From contig CBFHMJ010000043.1 of assembly GCA_965656875.1 (NCBI GenBank), positions 1 to 64,000 on the forward strand: a stretch of 64,000 bases of DNA, given 5' to 3'. Positions 8,286 to 17,259 of the stretch are shown one piece after another. Both the position numbers and the translations under genes were made by a program. This stretch comes from CBFHMJ01 sp965656875. Its GTDB lineage: Bacteria > Pseudomonadota > Gammaproteobacteria > Enterobacterales > Alteromonadaceae. The first letter of the stretch is position 1. Every line of letters begins with the position of its first letter. The notes under the pieces were generated by a model that was not told the origin of the DNA, made no database searches, and was given only the letters and a program-made list of their open reading frames with translations.

Positions 8286-8470
8286 TTTTCAATCTCTTCT
8301 AAGGTTAGTTGCTGCGCTTCGGATTCCAGTAATACCGGAATGTCGTCTTTGACCGGATAGCTCACACGGTCATAGCTACATACCAGTATTTTTTCTTCCT
8401 TACCGTACTTTAATTTTCCTTTACATATCGGACACGCCACGATGTCCAGAAGCTTGGTATCAAATGCCAT
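8273..8470 (-). CDS. ycaR: YcaR / Trm112-family small protein
   Basis: A 65-residue cytoplasmic protein of the Trm112/UPF0434 family. It has the N-terminal CPICKGKL zinc-knuckle half (Cys13, Cys16) and a single later cysteine in LVCSYDR, as in the E. coli protein, followed by the family motif DDIPVLLESEA. Its function in bacteria is not settled; Trm112 proteins elsewhere activate methyltransferases. It lies 2 nt after lpxK and overlaps kdsB, so it is part of the lipid A operon. Confidence 0.9.
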   Translation of the reverse strand: MAFDTKLLDIVACPICKGKLKYGKEEKILVCSYDRVSYPVKDDIPVLLESEAQQLTLEEIEKWTS

Positions 8471-8472
8471 AA

Positions 8473-9558
8473 TTACTTTCCTGTTGAAGTACTCAGTGAG
8501 TTGTCTGATGCTTTTTCTTGCGCAACATCATCAACCAACTGTAAAAGTTCAGTCGCCAGCGTTTCACAAGGAATCGCATCAACGGCAAGGTAAAACCAGT
8601 TATCGGCGGCGAACGATGCGCATTTTACCGCATCTTTTTCCGTCATGATTAAGGGCAAATCGCCCACGAATGAAAAGTCGCTCGCCGTGAATTTATGATG
8701 ATCAACAAATGATTGCTGAGTCGACAGTTGCAGACCAGTGGTCGCCAGGGTTTGATAAAAACGTTCCGGATTACCAATACCGGATGCCGCGACAAATACA
8801 TCACCAAAACGCTGTTTTAATGCCTCAGCGGTTAAGCCTTGATGCGATGCCGACGTTGTATTGCCCTGCTTTACCGGATAAAACAGCCCAGGTTGCAACA
8901 AATAATGATAAGGCTCAGTCGGATTGCCATTCACGATGGCAAAATCAACACTCTGTAACCGATTAACCGGCTCACGTAGCGGCCCTATCGGTAATAACCA
9001 TTGATTTCCAAAACGGCGCTGACCATCAACGATGACCAGTTCAATATCCCGGGGTAATTTATAATGCTGCAGGCCGTCGTCACTAATGATGACATCACAA
9101 CCAAACTCGGCGATTAACTGCTGACTGTCAGCGATACGATTTGGACCAACCACGACTGGACATCCCAAACGTCGAGCAATCAATAACGGTTCGTCACCTG
9201 TTTGTGTTGCCGCCATTGAAGACGACACTGATAACGGATAATGCTCACTCTTGCCACCATACCCCCGGCTAATCACGCCCGGGTGATAACCTTTGGCTTT
9301 TAACTGTTCCACCAGCCAGATCACAAACGGAGTTTTACCGTTACCACCAATACTGATATTACCCACCACAATTACCGGACACGGCAAATCATCTGAGGCC
9401 GTTGCACGTAAAGCTATGAGCCGACGAAATGAAACGATGAGAAAATACAGAATATTGATGGGAAATAATAAAAAGATGAGCCAGTGACCGGCTGGTTTTT
9501 TTCCATACCAGACGGCCTCGATCCATTGTTGAAATCCACCTACCGACGATTGCGACAT
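8473..9558 (-). CDS. lpxK: Tetraacyldisaccharide 4'-kinase LpxK
   Basis: Phosphorylates the 4' position of the lipid A disaccharide at the inner membrane. The 361-residue protein has a hydrophobic N-terminal segment (about residues 25-48) that anchors it, then a Walker A-like loop ISIGGNGKTP, the ISRGYGGK motif and the ISDDGLQHYKL motif containing the catalytic Asp-Asp pair. It lies about 30 nt downstream of msbA, as in many gammaproteobacteria. Confidence 0.95.
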   Translation of the reverse strand: MSQSSVGGFQQWIEAVWYGKKPAGHWLIFLLFPINILYFLIVSFRRLIALRATASDDLPCPVIVVGNISIGGNGKTPFVIWLVEQLKAKGYHPGVISRGYGGKSEHYPLSVSSSMAATQTGDEPLLIARRLGCPVVVGPNRIADSQQLIAEFGCDVIISDDGLQHYKLPRDIELVIVDGQRRFGNQWLLPIGPLREPVNRLQSVDFAIVNGNPTEPYHYLLQPGLFYPVKQGNTTSASHQGLTAEALKQRFGDVFVAASGIGNPERFYQTLATTGLQLSTQQSFVDHHKFTASDFSFVGDLPLIMTEKDAVKCASFAADNWFYLAVDAIPCETLATELLQLVDDVAQEKASDNSLSTSTGK

Positions 9559-9588
9559 AGCGTTTCTCGTTAGTTGTTCTCGTTCGGA

Positions 9589-11385
9589 CTATTCACCATA
9601 CTGCAATTTATACAGTGCAGCATAAGCATTACCTTTTTCAATCAATGCCTGGTGAGTGCCTTCTTCTATAATCCGACCTTTATCAACCACCACAATTTTG
9701 TCTGCATTCTCGATGGTTGACAGGCGATGAGCTATAACGATGCTGGTGCGGCCTTTAAGCAGCGTGGTTAACGCGGATTGAATTATTTTTTCAGATTCTG
9801 AATCCAGTGCCGACGTAGCTTCATCCAGAATCAATACCGGAGCATCGCGAAGCAATGCACGCGCAATAGCGATCCGTTGGCGTTGACCGCCAGACAGCAT
9901 GACGCCATTCTCACCCACCACTGTATTTAAACCATCGGGTAGTTCATTGACGAATTCCAGCACATGAGATTGACGAGCAACCTCAAGCATTTTCTCTTCC
10001 GTTACTTCACCGTTGTAACCGTAAGCAATGTTGTTCGCAATGGTGTCATTGAACAGGATCACATGTTGCGAAACCGTCGCGAATTGCTCACGCAATGACG
10101 TTAACTGAAATTCGGTGATATCAGTATCATCCAGCGCAATTACACCGCTGTCTAACTCGTACAATCTCACCAATAAATTTGAAATCGTTGATTTACCACT
10201 GCCGGAGCGCCCCACCAGTGCAACGGTTTGTCCGGCAGGAATTGACAGGTTGATATCAGTAAAAATTGGTTCTGATTTGGTGGGATAGGTAAACCGAACA
10301 TTTTTCAGTTCAACGTGACCCTGAATATTCTGAGCCTGTTTTGATCCGCAATCATTTTCCGTTTCCTGGTCAAGTACGGCAAAGACACTGGCACATGCAG
10401 ACATCCCACGCTGGAACTCACTGTTCACATTGGTCAATTGTTTCAATGGACGTAAAAGCATCATCATCGACGTAACAATCACCGTGAACGTACCGGGTGT
10501 CAATTCAGATAACATACTCGGAAAACTGGCGATATATAACACGGTGGCCAGCGCCAGCGATGCAATCACCTGAACCACAGAAACACTGAGTACACGCGTG
10601 ACTTCAAGCTTCATCTTTTGCTGACGATTCACATTGTTAACGCCAGCAAATCGTTCTTTCTCAATGTCTTGTCCACCAAAGCCCAGAATCACTTTGTGGC
10701 CCTTGATCATTTGCTCTGAACAGCGGGTAACGTCCCCCATCGTGTCCTGAATATTGCGGCTGATCGCTCTGAAACGCTTGGAAACATAGGCCACAATAAC
10801 GGCAATAAACGGGGCAAGAATAAGAAACACCAGCGATAATCGCCAGCTGTGATAAAACATCAGGAAGAGTAAACCAAAAACAATCGCACCTTCGCGAACC
10901 AGTACCAGTAATGCTTTACTGGCGGCTAATTGAATCTGCTCGGTGTCATAGGTGATTTTTGAGATTAATTCACCCGACGAGTTTTGATCATGGAAAGAAA
11001 CGGGCAAATGCAGCATCTTTTCAAACAGCTGCTGACGCATTCGCATCACGATTTTGCTACCAACCCAGTTCAGGCAGTATGCTGAGGTAAAGTTAAATAC
11101 CCCTCTCGCCATAAATACGACGATCACAAACAATGGAGCCCAGGTCAGCACTTCCGGCTTGTTATTGGTAATACCATCATCGATAAAGGGTTTAACCTGG
11201 GAAATGAATAATGTATCGATGCCTGCGTAACCCAACATACCAATAATCGCCATGATGAAACCGGCACGATAATGATTAACATAGGAAAGAAGACGTCGAA
11301 AGGTTTCTTTAGTCACTTCGTTACCGGCATTGTTCTGGCCAGTAACTTTTACAGAAGTTGTCGCCTCAGGCGCATTTTTTTGCAT
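9589..11385 (-). CDS. msbA: Lipid A export ABC transporter MsbA
   Basis: A homodimeric inner-membrane ABC exporter that flips core-lipid A to the periplasmic face. The 598-residue protein is a half transporter: six membrane segments in residues 40-330, then an ATPase domain with Walker A GRSGSGKST, signature LSGGQRQR, Walker B VLILDEATSAL and the H-loop AHRLST. Position in front of lpxK supports MsbA over other exporters. It is the first gene of the cluster and is divergent from the elyC-like gene. Confidence 0.94.
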   Translation of the reverse strand: MQKNAPEATTSVKVTGQNNAGNEVTKETFRRLLSYVNHYRAGFIMAIIGMLGYAGIDTLFISQVKPFIDDGITNNKPEVLTWAPLFVIVVFMARGVFNFTSAYCLNWVGSKIVMRMRQQLFEKMLHLPVSFHDQNSSGELISKITYDTEQIQLAASKALLVLVREGAIVFGLLFLMFYHSWRLSLVFLILAPFIAVIVAYVSKRFRAISRNIQDTMGDVTRCSEQMIKGHKVILGFGGQDIEKERFAGVNNVNRQQKMKLEVTRVLSVSVVQVIASLALATVLYIASFPSMLSELTPGTFTVIVTSMMMLLRPLKQLTNVNSEFQRGMSACASVFAVLDQETENDCGSKQAQNIQGHVELKNVRFTYPTKSEPIFTDINLSIPAGQTVALVGRSGSGKSTISNLLVRLYELDSGVIALDDTDITEFQLTSLREQFATVSQHVILFNDTIANNIAYGYNGEVTEEKMLEVARQSHVLEFVNELPDGLNTVVGENGVMLSGGQRQRIAIARALLRDAPVLILDEATSALDSESEKIIQSALTTLLKGRTSIVIAHRLSTIENADKIVVVDKGRIIEEGTHQALIEKGNAYAALYKLQYGE

Positions 11386-11683
11386 AATGTGTGATCTTAA
11401 TTGCGGCCGAAAAGCAGAAATCGCGGCACGCTAAACATAAACTAGTTGATTAAAAGCCGATGTATTTTAGCTGCACACCTGCAATGCGCCAAGGAATTAA
11501 TTTTATTCCTGTTTTCTGACCAAAATCGCTGTTAGTGAAAGCTCGAATCTGATCTGTATGATTTTACAAAAATCAGGCTTGCATCGGCTTAAGTGACTCG
11601 TTAGTCTTGCCGCGATATCAATGTGATAACTCGTGGTTTATGCCGAGTAATACACGTTCAACCCATTACTTATAGGTCACTTT

Positions 11684-12457
11684 GTGGAATTTAGCCTCGC
11701 CAAGTATCTCATCGGGCAACTTCTCATGCCGCTTCCGATGTTTTTTCTACTTCTCCTCACTGGAGGATTACTCAAACGGTTTAACCGAAAAAAGCTGGCA
11801 ACTGCTTTAACTGTGTTTGCTCTGGTCGCGCTGTATGCATGTTCGATAAAGCTTGTTGCAGACGTTATGCTAAAACCACTCGAATTCCGATATGCGAACT
11901 ATGCCGGACAAAAAGCACGTTACGTCATTGTATTAGGATGTGGACACAACACAGACAAGCATTTACCACCATCCAGCCAGCTTCAGCCTTGTGCACGAAT
12001 TCGCCTGACTGAAGGTATTAATATCGCGAAGGCAAATCCGGGAAGTCAGTTAGTACTGTCGGGAAGTAGTTTCTGGGATAAAAAATCTCATGCTGAGGTC
12101 ATGAGACAAGCAGCGATTAAGGCGGGGATTCCGGATCGTCGAATTATTTCAATTCCTCAACCCCATGATACGTACCAGGAATCAGTAGCAATCGCGCCGG
12201 TTGTCGTCGATTCTCCTACCGTACTGGTCACTTCAGCCTCGCATATGCCACGGGCTGTCAAACTATTCAACGATCAGGGAATTACTGTTATTCCGGCACC
12301 AACAGATTATTTAACCCGGCGGAAAGATGCGGCGTTCTCACTGTTTGATTTGATGCCCGATCCCAGCAATCTCAAAAAAGTACAACGAGCACTCCACGAA
12401 TACTATGGAATGCTCTGGAGTGAGGTTCACTTCGCTGTTCAGCTTTTACTGGAATAA
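11684..12457 (+). CDS. elyC: ElyC/YdcF-type DUF218 envelope protein
   Basis: A 257-residue inner-membrane protein with two N-terminal hydrophobic segments (about residues 8-25 and 38-58) and a DUF218 domain containing VIVLGCG, LVLSGSS, DTYQES and LVTSASHMPRA. E. coli ElyC has the same topology and length and is needed for normal peptidoglycan synthesis, possibly through undecaprenyl carrier metabolism. The start is a GTG at 11684; there is no ATG nearby that keeps the first membrane segment. It is convergent with the NIF3-family gene. Confidence 0.82.
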   Translation: MEFSLAKYLIGQLLMPLPMFFLLLLTGGLLKRFNRKKLATALTVFALVALYACSIKLVADVMLKPLEFRYANYAGQKARYVIVLGCGHNTDKHLPPSSQLQPCARIRLTEGINIAKANPGSQLVLSGSSFWDKKSHAEVMRQAAIKAGIPDRRIISIPQPHDTYQESVAIAPVVVDSPTVLVTSASHMPRAVKLFNDQGITVIPAPTDYLTRRKDAAFSLFDLMPDPSNLKKVQRALHEYYGMLWSEVHFAVQLLLE

Positions 12458-12468
12458 TAAAGTGATGC

Positions 12469-12491
12469 GGCAAAGTCTGTTAGCCTTTGCC
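12469..12491. terminator. Possible bidirectional hairpin between convergent genes
   Basis: A 7-bp stem GGCAAAG/CTTTGCC with a 9-nt loop lies between the convergent stop codons at 12457 and 12503. There is no U-tract on either side, so terminator function is a guess from position. Confidence 0.35.
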
Positions 12492-12502
12492 AGATATAAA
12501 AT

Positions 12503-13261
12503 CTATGCCGGGTTGTCGATATCAATGAATTGAACGTCTAACCCTGTTTTTTCAGCCAGATACTGACCAAGCGCCATAGCGCCATATCGCTCTGTCGCAT
12601 GATGACCACAGGCAAAGAAATCGATTTGTTGCTCTCTTGAGCTATGAATTGTTTGTTCTGAAACTTCGCCAGACAAAAATGCATCTATTCCGGCATCAGC
12701 AGCTGCATCAATAAACCCCTGCCCACCACCGGTACACCAGGCTACGGTATGGATTAATTCGTCGCGCACTGCATTAATCAAAGGTTTTCGGCCCAGCTTT
12801 GCTTCAATTAACCGGCCTAACTGCTCGGCTGTTAATGGTTGATTTAGCACCCCACGAACAACCACACTACCCGGGTTTTCCGGCTCCAGAGATTCAATCT
12901 GCTCAACCCCCAATAATTTACCCAGTTGTGCATTATTACCATGCTCGGGATGAACATCTAAAGGTAAGTGATACGCCACCAGGTTAATGTCGTTCGCCAG
13001 TAATTTTGCCAACCGACGACGTTTCATTCCTTTTACAATGGGCGATTCTCCTTTCCAGAAATAGCCATGATGTACCAGCAACATATCGGCATTCGCCGCA
13101 ATTGCTGCATCAATCATCGCTTCTGATGCTGTAACACCTGTCACAACTTTAGTGATCGTTCCCGTTCCTTCGACTTGAAGCCCATTTGGACAATAATCTT
13201 TGATTCGACCGGGTTGCATTACATCATCAAGTAGCGCCAGTACTTCTTTTGTTTTCATCAT
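12503..13261 (-). CDS. NIF3/YbgI-family dinuclear-metal hexameric protein
   Basis: A 252-residue NIF3-family protein. Such proteins form toroidal hexamers with two metal ions per subunit; the E. coli homologue YbgI is linked to cell-wall or DNA metabolism phenotypes without a proven reaction. Metal-binding residues are visible in LLVHHGYFW, the central AYHLPLDVH and the C-terminal FACGHHATER. Two adjacent ATG codons (13261 and 13258) are possible; AGGA fits the second slightly better. It is convergent with the elyC-like gene. Confidence 0.88.
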   Translation of the reverse strand: MMKTKEVLALLDDVMQPGRIKDYCPNGLQVEGTGTITKVVTGVTASEAMIDAAIAANADMLLVHHGYFWKGESPIVKGMKRRRLAKLLANDINLVAYHLPLDVHPEHGNNAQLGKLLGVEQIESLEPENPGSVVVRGVLNQPLTAEQLGRLIEAKLGRKPLINAVRDELIHTVAWCTGGGQGFIDAAADAGIDAFLSGEVSEQTIHSSREQQIDFFACGHHATERYGAMALGQYLAEKTGLDVQFIDIDNPA

Positions 13262-13480
13262 TTATTCCTGGAAATAGTGTCAATCAGGGCTGAAGTGTAA
13301 GGATTATGGAGAAAAAAATCATTAACGGCGGCCAGATTCTGAGATTTGTTTGCAAAAAGCAAATTGAAGCGATTAGTATAGTCAACTTTCAAACAACATT
13401 GTTCACATGACGGGTCTGTGGAATTTCTTCCGATGGCTCGCAACAGAATAATTATAATCAATTATCAACAGGAAATTTTA

Positions 13481-13828
13481 ATGAGTAAGCTTGATAAAAA
13501 TGAGGTACTGGCTAACTATACGGAGGCCTATAAAGCAGCCAACGGAAAAGAACCTCAAATCGAAGCAAAAAGCGGATGGTACAGCGTTGATGGCGGCAAA
13601 AACGTGCGCCTTGCCACGTTAGTTGAAATGACTGAAGAATTGAAGTCAGGCAGTGCTACTGAAGCAGCGGCCCCTGCTGCTGAAGAAAAGAAAGAAGCTG
13701 CACCAGCGAAAAAAGCTAAAAAGGCGACACCAAAGAAAGCAGCCGGTGGTTCTGGAATGTCACCAAAAGACGCATGGTTAAAACACCTTGCAGAGCAAAA
13801 CCAGTCAGCTAAACCTCGCGGTTTTTAA
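13481..13828 (+). CDS. Ala/Lys-rich protein of unknown function
   Basis: A 115-residue protein that I do not recognise. Residues 1-57 look like a small folded domain with the segment GWYSVDGGKNVRLA. Residues 58-92 are low-complexity and rich in Ala, Lys, Glu and Pro, resembling bacterial histone H1-like tails (KKAKKATPKKAAGG). The last 23 residues (SPKDAWLKHLAEQ) look conserved. The ATG at 13481 is preceded by AGGA; the frame is open 21 codons further upstream but that part has no ribosome site. No signal peptide. A nucleic-acid-binding role is suggested only by the tail. Confidence 0.7.
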   Translation: MSKLDKNEVLANYTEAYKAANGKEPQIEAKSGWYSVDGGKNVRLATLVEMTEELKSGSATEAAAPAAEEKKEAAPAKKAKKATPKKAAGGSGMSPKDAWLKHLAEQNQSAKPRGF

Positions 13829-13846
13829 TTGTCTGCATTTTGCTGA

Positions 13847-13868
13847 AGCCAGCGCACTGCCGCTGGCT
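13847..13868 (+). terminator. Possible terminator hairpin after the Ala/Lys-rich gene
   Basis: An 8-bp perfect stem AGCCAGCG/CGCTGGCT with a 6-nt loop starts 19 nt after the stop codon. It is followed by a C/T-rich run rather than a clean U-tract. Confidence 0.45.
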
Positions 13869-14473
13869 CCCTTCCCCCATAAAAACACCTCAAACTAATT
13901 CACACCAATAAGACAACAGCCTGTTCTTTTACAGCACACGACCGTACCTCAGATTTACTGTGACTATCAAAACACACGTTGATCGTTTCTTTTTCGTCGC
14001 TAACCAGGCCTGAAGCCGTCTCTTAAGTAATAGTTTCGTTACTCAAACGGCGTATCGATAACAAGATTCATTGCTAATTCACGCTTTAAAACAAGCCCAA
14101 AAGGTCATTATTTAATCATTTTAACGTTCTCAATGCGGCTGACCCAGCACAAAAGTTCCCTTAATGTGTATTTTCGTAAAGAAAAGTTGTTACAGGGAAG
14201 TGGTGCTAAAATGCTCTAAAACCAATGGCCGGACCAGTTTTAACATATATTTATTTTGTTTATTTTCAATATATTAAACAAGTTCATTCATCTATCTCAC
14301 CATCAAGCCAGACATGCCATTATCGTTAAATTTACACTTTTGAAAGATCGCAAGCTACACCTTGTAATATTCTATACATTACTGTTAGATTACGGCCTGA
14401 TATATACACGTATCACCTGCAACTTTTATAGACCACTAAATTAAAAATATTAAAAACTTTAGTAGGGATAAGG
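13869..14473. other. Long upstream region of the TonB receptor gene
   Basis: About 600 bases without a convincing reading frame. The last 250 bases are AT-rich and should contain the receptor promoter. I see no Fur- or Zur-like palindrome and no recognisable riboswitch. Confidence 0.4.
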
Positions 14474-17143
14474 ATGAAAATTACACGTCTTTTTAATACT
14501 ACAGCGTGCGCAACAGCCGTTGCTATGGCGCTAAGCAGCAACGTTGCTATTGCTGCTGATGAAGAAATTGAACGCATTGAAGTTACCGGTTCACACATCA
14601 AACGTAGCGATATGGAAGGACCATCTCCGGTTCAGGTCATGTCTGCTGATGAAATCCGTGCTACAGGTGCCAACGATCTGATTGGCGCACTACAAAAACT
14701 TCCAATCGCTGGTACTGGTACTTTCAGTACTCAGGCTAACTCAAGTGATGACACTGCTAACGGTGGCTCAAGTATCGCACTTCGTGGTCTTGGCGCAGAT
14801 AAGACATTGGTCTTAATCAATGGCCGTCGTGTTGCTGTCAGCCCATTCGCTAAAGATATCGATACAGCTTTCGTCGATTTAAACAACATCCCAATGTCTG
14901 CGGTAAAACGCGTTGAAATTCTGAAAGATGGTGCATCAGCAACTTACGGTTCTGACGCTATCGCGGGTGTGGTTAACGTTATCATTCGTGACGACATCGA
15001 CGGCATGGAATTCACGGGTAAATACGGTGGCACTGAAGATGGTGGCGGCGATGAAACCAGCATGTCACTTCTTTGGGGTGAGTCTACTGATAAATCAAGC
15101 CACACCGTAATCGTTGATTACTTCAAACGTAAGCCAATTTTCTACGGAAATCGTGACTATTCAGCATCAGCCGACCAAACATGGCGCGGTGGCGATGACT
15201 TCCGTAGTTCATCAGGTTTCCCTGGTACAATTCGCTTAGATCAAAGCCAGTTTACCCCAGAGCAACTTGAACAACTTTCTACAACTAATCCTGGTGCGCT
15301 TGACTGGTATGCTGATATCTACGGCAATGATACCTGTCCACAGGATATGATTACACAGCAAGACTTTGGTACGATCTGTCGTTACGACTACGCGCCAGTG
15401 ATGTCATTAATGCCAGAAACTGAACGTGTAGGTTTCAACTACTTAGGTAAGCGCCAACTTACTGACGACATCGAAGGTTTTGCAGAAGTTTCAGTACAAC
15501 ATTCATCAACTGAGGTTCACGGCGCAGGTAGCCCAAGCTTCGATGAATTGTTCATGTCTGCAGACAATGCTAATCATCCTTTCCTGAATGATGTTACTCA
15601 CCCACTTTACAACATGCCACTGACGATGCGTCGTCGTATGGTTGAAATTGGCAACCGTAAAAAAGAAACGGATACAGATTACTATCGTTTCATCATCGGT
15701 GCTGAAGGTACGTTCTGGGACGACTGGACCTGGGAATCTGCATACAGCAACATCCGCAGTAACTCTACCGAACACGGTTTTGACGGCTACCCGAACTCAG
15801 TTCGCCTGCAACAAGCCATCGATAGCGGTATGTACAACCCATTTGAACCATCGCAAAACTCGCAAGAAGCATTAGACTTCTTCGAAACACAAACTATCCG
15901 TGACGGCACGTCTAAAATGGAAACATTTGACGTAACAGTTACAGGTGATTTGTTCGAATTAAGCACAGGTATGGTCGGTTTTGCATTCGGTTTCGAATAC
16001 AAGAAAGAATCTATCTCTGATAATCCGGATGGTCAGTACCTTCGCGGTGAAATCTTTGGTACTGAGGCAACTCAGGCTAATGGCGCTCGAAACAATAAAG
16101 CGTACTTCACTGAAGTATCAATCCCGGCACTTGAAGATTTAGAAATCCAGCTTGCTGTTCGTCACGAACGTTACAGTGACTTTGGTACAACAACCGATCC
16201 AAAAGTTGCTTTCCGTTGGGCTCCTCAGGATAACCTGACTCTTCGTGGTTCATGGGGTACTGCGTTTAAAGCACCTTCACTGGTTCACCTTGGCCTTGGC
16301 CAGACAAATGAATCTCCAAACCTGGTTGACCCGTGGCGTTGTGCGGTTACAGGAGCTGATTTTGACTGTAATCCTCGTGAATACACATCAACTGTTCGCG
16401 GTAATCCAAACCTGGATCCGGAAGAGTCAGAAAACTTCAACTTTGGTTTAATCTTCGAGCCAACTGATAACCTGAATATTGGTATCGATTACTGGAACTA
16501 CGACATTGATGATCTAATCAGCCGTAATGCTCAGTTCATCGTGAACAAATTCGGTAACGACCCTGATTTAGTAACTCGTGAACCAAGCATCGGTGGCGTA
16601 CCGGGTCAAATCACCAATATTATCGATACATTCGTTAACTTTGGTGGTCTTGAAACTGATGGTATCGACTTCGATATCGGCTACAAAATGGATACCAGCT
16701 TCGGTGAATTCAAATTCAGCTATATCCTGACTTACACACTAAGCTATGACGAAGAACGTCCAACGGCTGAAGTTGATGCTAATGGAAACCCTGTGTTTGG
16801 TGATGTTGACCTGAATGGCGAGTTTGAGCATCCAGAATACCGCTGGACTACAACTATCGACTGGGCTAAAGATGACTGGAGCGCGAACGTTCGTGTGAAC
16901 TACATCGATAGCTACAATGATGATGTTGAAGCAGGTATTACTGATCACGAAGTAAGCAGCTGGACATCAGTTGATACGTCTGTGACTTACCTTGGTTTCG
17001 ACGATATCAAGCTAACCGTTGGTGCAACAAACCTGTTTGATAAAGAACCTCCATTCGCTAAAGGCGATTTCATGGGCTTCGATACCAAAACACACAGTGC
17101 GCAAGGTCGTTTCGCTTACGCACAATTCAGCATCGCTTTCTAA
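14474..17143 (+). CDS. TonB-dependent outer-membrane receptor, substrate unknown
   Basis: An 889-residue outer-membrane active transporter energised by TonB-ExbBD. It has a signal peptide ending SSNVAIAADE, a TonB-box-like segment (IERIEVTGS), a plug domain with GGSSIALRGLGADKTLVLI and GASATYGSDAIAGVVNVI (about residues 40-170), and a barrel ending in the terminal phenylalanine of FAYAQFSIAF. There is no metal-binding His-rich loop. The large plug-barrel architecture is of the kind used in marine bacteria for oligosaccharides or other organic substrates, but no catabolic genes are adjacent, so the substrate is open. The start has a good ribosome site (AGGGATAAGG). Codon use looks like that of a highly expressed gene. 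A terminator follows. Confidence 0.9.
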   Translation: MKITRLFNTTACATAVAMALSSNVAIAADEEIERIEVTGSHIKRSDMEGPSPVQVMSADEIRATGANDLIGALQKLPIAGTGTFSTQANSSDDTANGGSSIALRGLGADKTLVLINGRRVAVSPFAKDIDTAFVDLNNIPMSAVKRVEILKDGASATYGSDAIAGVVNVIIRDDIDGMEFTGKYGGTEDGGGDETSMSLLWGESTDKSSHTVIVDYFKRKPIFYGNRDYSASADQTWRGGDDFRSSSGFPGTIRLDQSQFTPEQLEQLSTTNPGALDWYADIYGNDTCPQDMITQQDFGTICRYDYAPVMSLMPETERVGFNYLGKRQLTDDIEGFAEVSVQHSSTEVHGAGSPSFDELFMSADNANHPFLNDVTHPLYNMPLTMRRRMVEIGNRKKETDTDYYRFIIGAEGTFWDDWTWESAYSNIRSNSTEHGFDGYPNSVRLQQAIDSGMYNPFEPSQNSQEALDFFETQTIRDGTSKMETFDVTVTGDLFELSTGMVGFAFGFEYKKESISDNPDGQYLRGEIFGTEATQANGARNNKAYFTEVSIPALEDLEIQLAVRHERYSDFGTTTDPKVAFRWAPQDNLTLRGSWGTAFKAPSLVHLGLGQTNESPNLVDPWRCAVTGADFDCNPREYTSTVRGNPNLDPEESENFNFGLIFEPTDNLNIGIDYWNYDIDDLISRNAQFIVNKFGNDPDLVTREPSIGGVPGQITNIIDTFVNFGGLETDGIDFDIGYKMDTSFGEFKFSYILTYTLSYDEERPTAEVDANGNPVFGDVDLNGEFEHPEYRWTTTIDWAKDDWSANVRVNYIDSYNDDVEAGITDHEVSSWTSVDTSVTYLGFDDIKLTVGATNLFDKEPPFAKGDFMGFDTKTHSAQGRFAYAQFSIAF

Positions 17144-17171
17144 ACAAAGCATAAGCTGACAAGCATTAAAA

Positions 17172-17195
17172 AACCCGCTGAAAAGCGGGTTTTTT
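17172..17195 (+). terminator. Intrinsic terminator of the TonB receptor gene
   Basis: An 8-bp stem AACCCGCT/AGCGGGTT with a GAAA tetraloop is followed by six T residues, about 30 nt after the stop codon. Confidence 0.9.
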
Positions 17196-17259
17196 GTGTC
17201 TGGAACAATATAATTAACTATGTCAGTGACTTAAGCTGTTCGGCTGCTGTCTGGCACAC

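Noticed and set aside
8600..8626. Sigma-28-like sequence on the minus strand inside lpxK
   Set aside because: GCCGATAA is present but the TAAA box is 16 nt away rather than 15, and it lies inside an essential lipid A operon; treated as chance.
14256..14444. 62-codon frame upstream of the TonB receptor
   Set aside because: AT-rich chance frame with no ribosome site, lying in the presumed promoter region.
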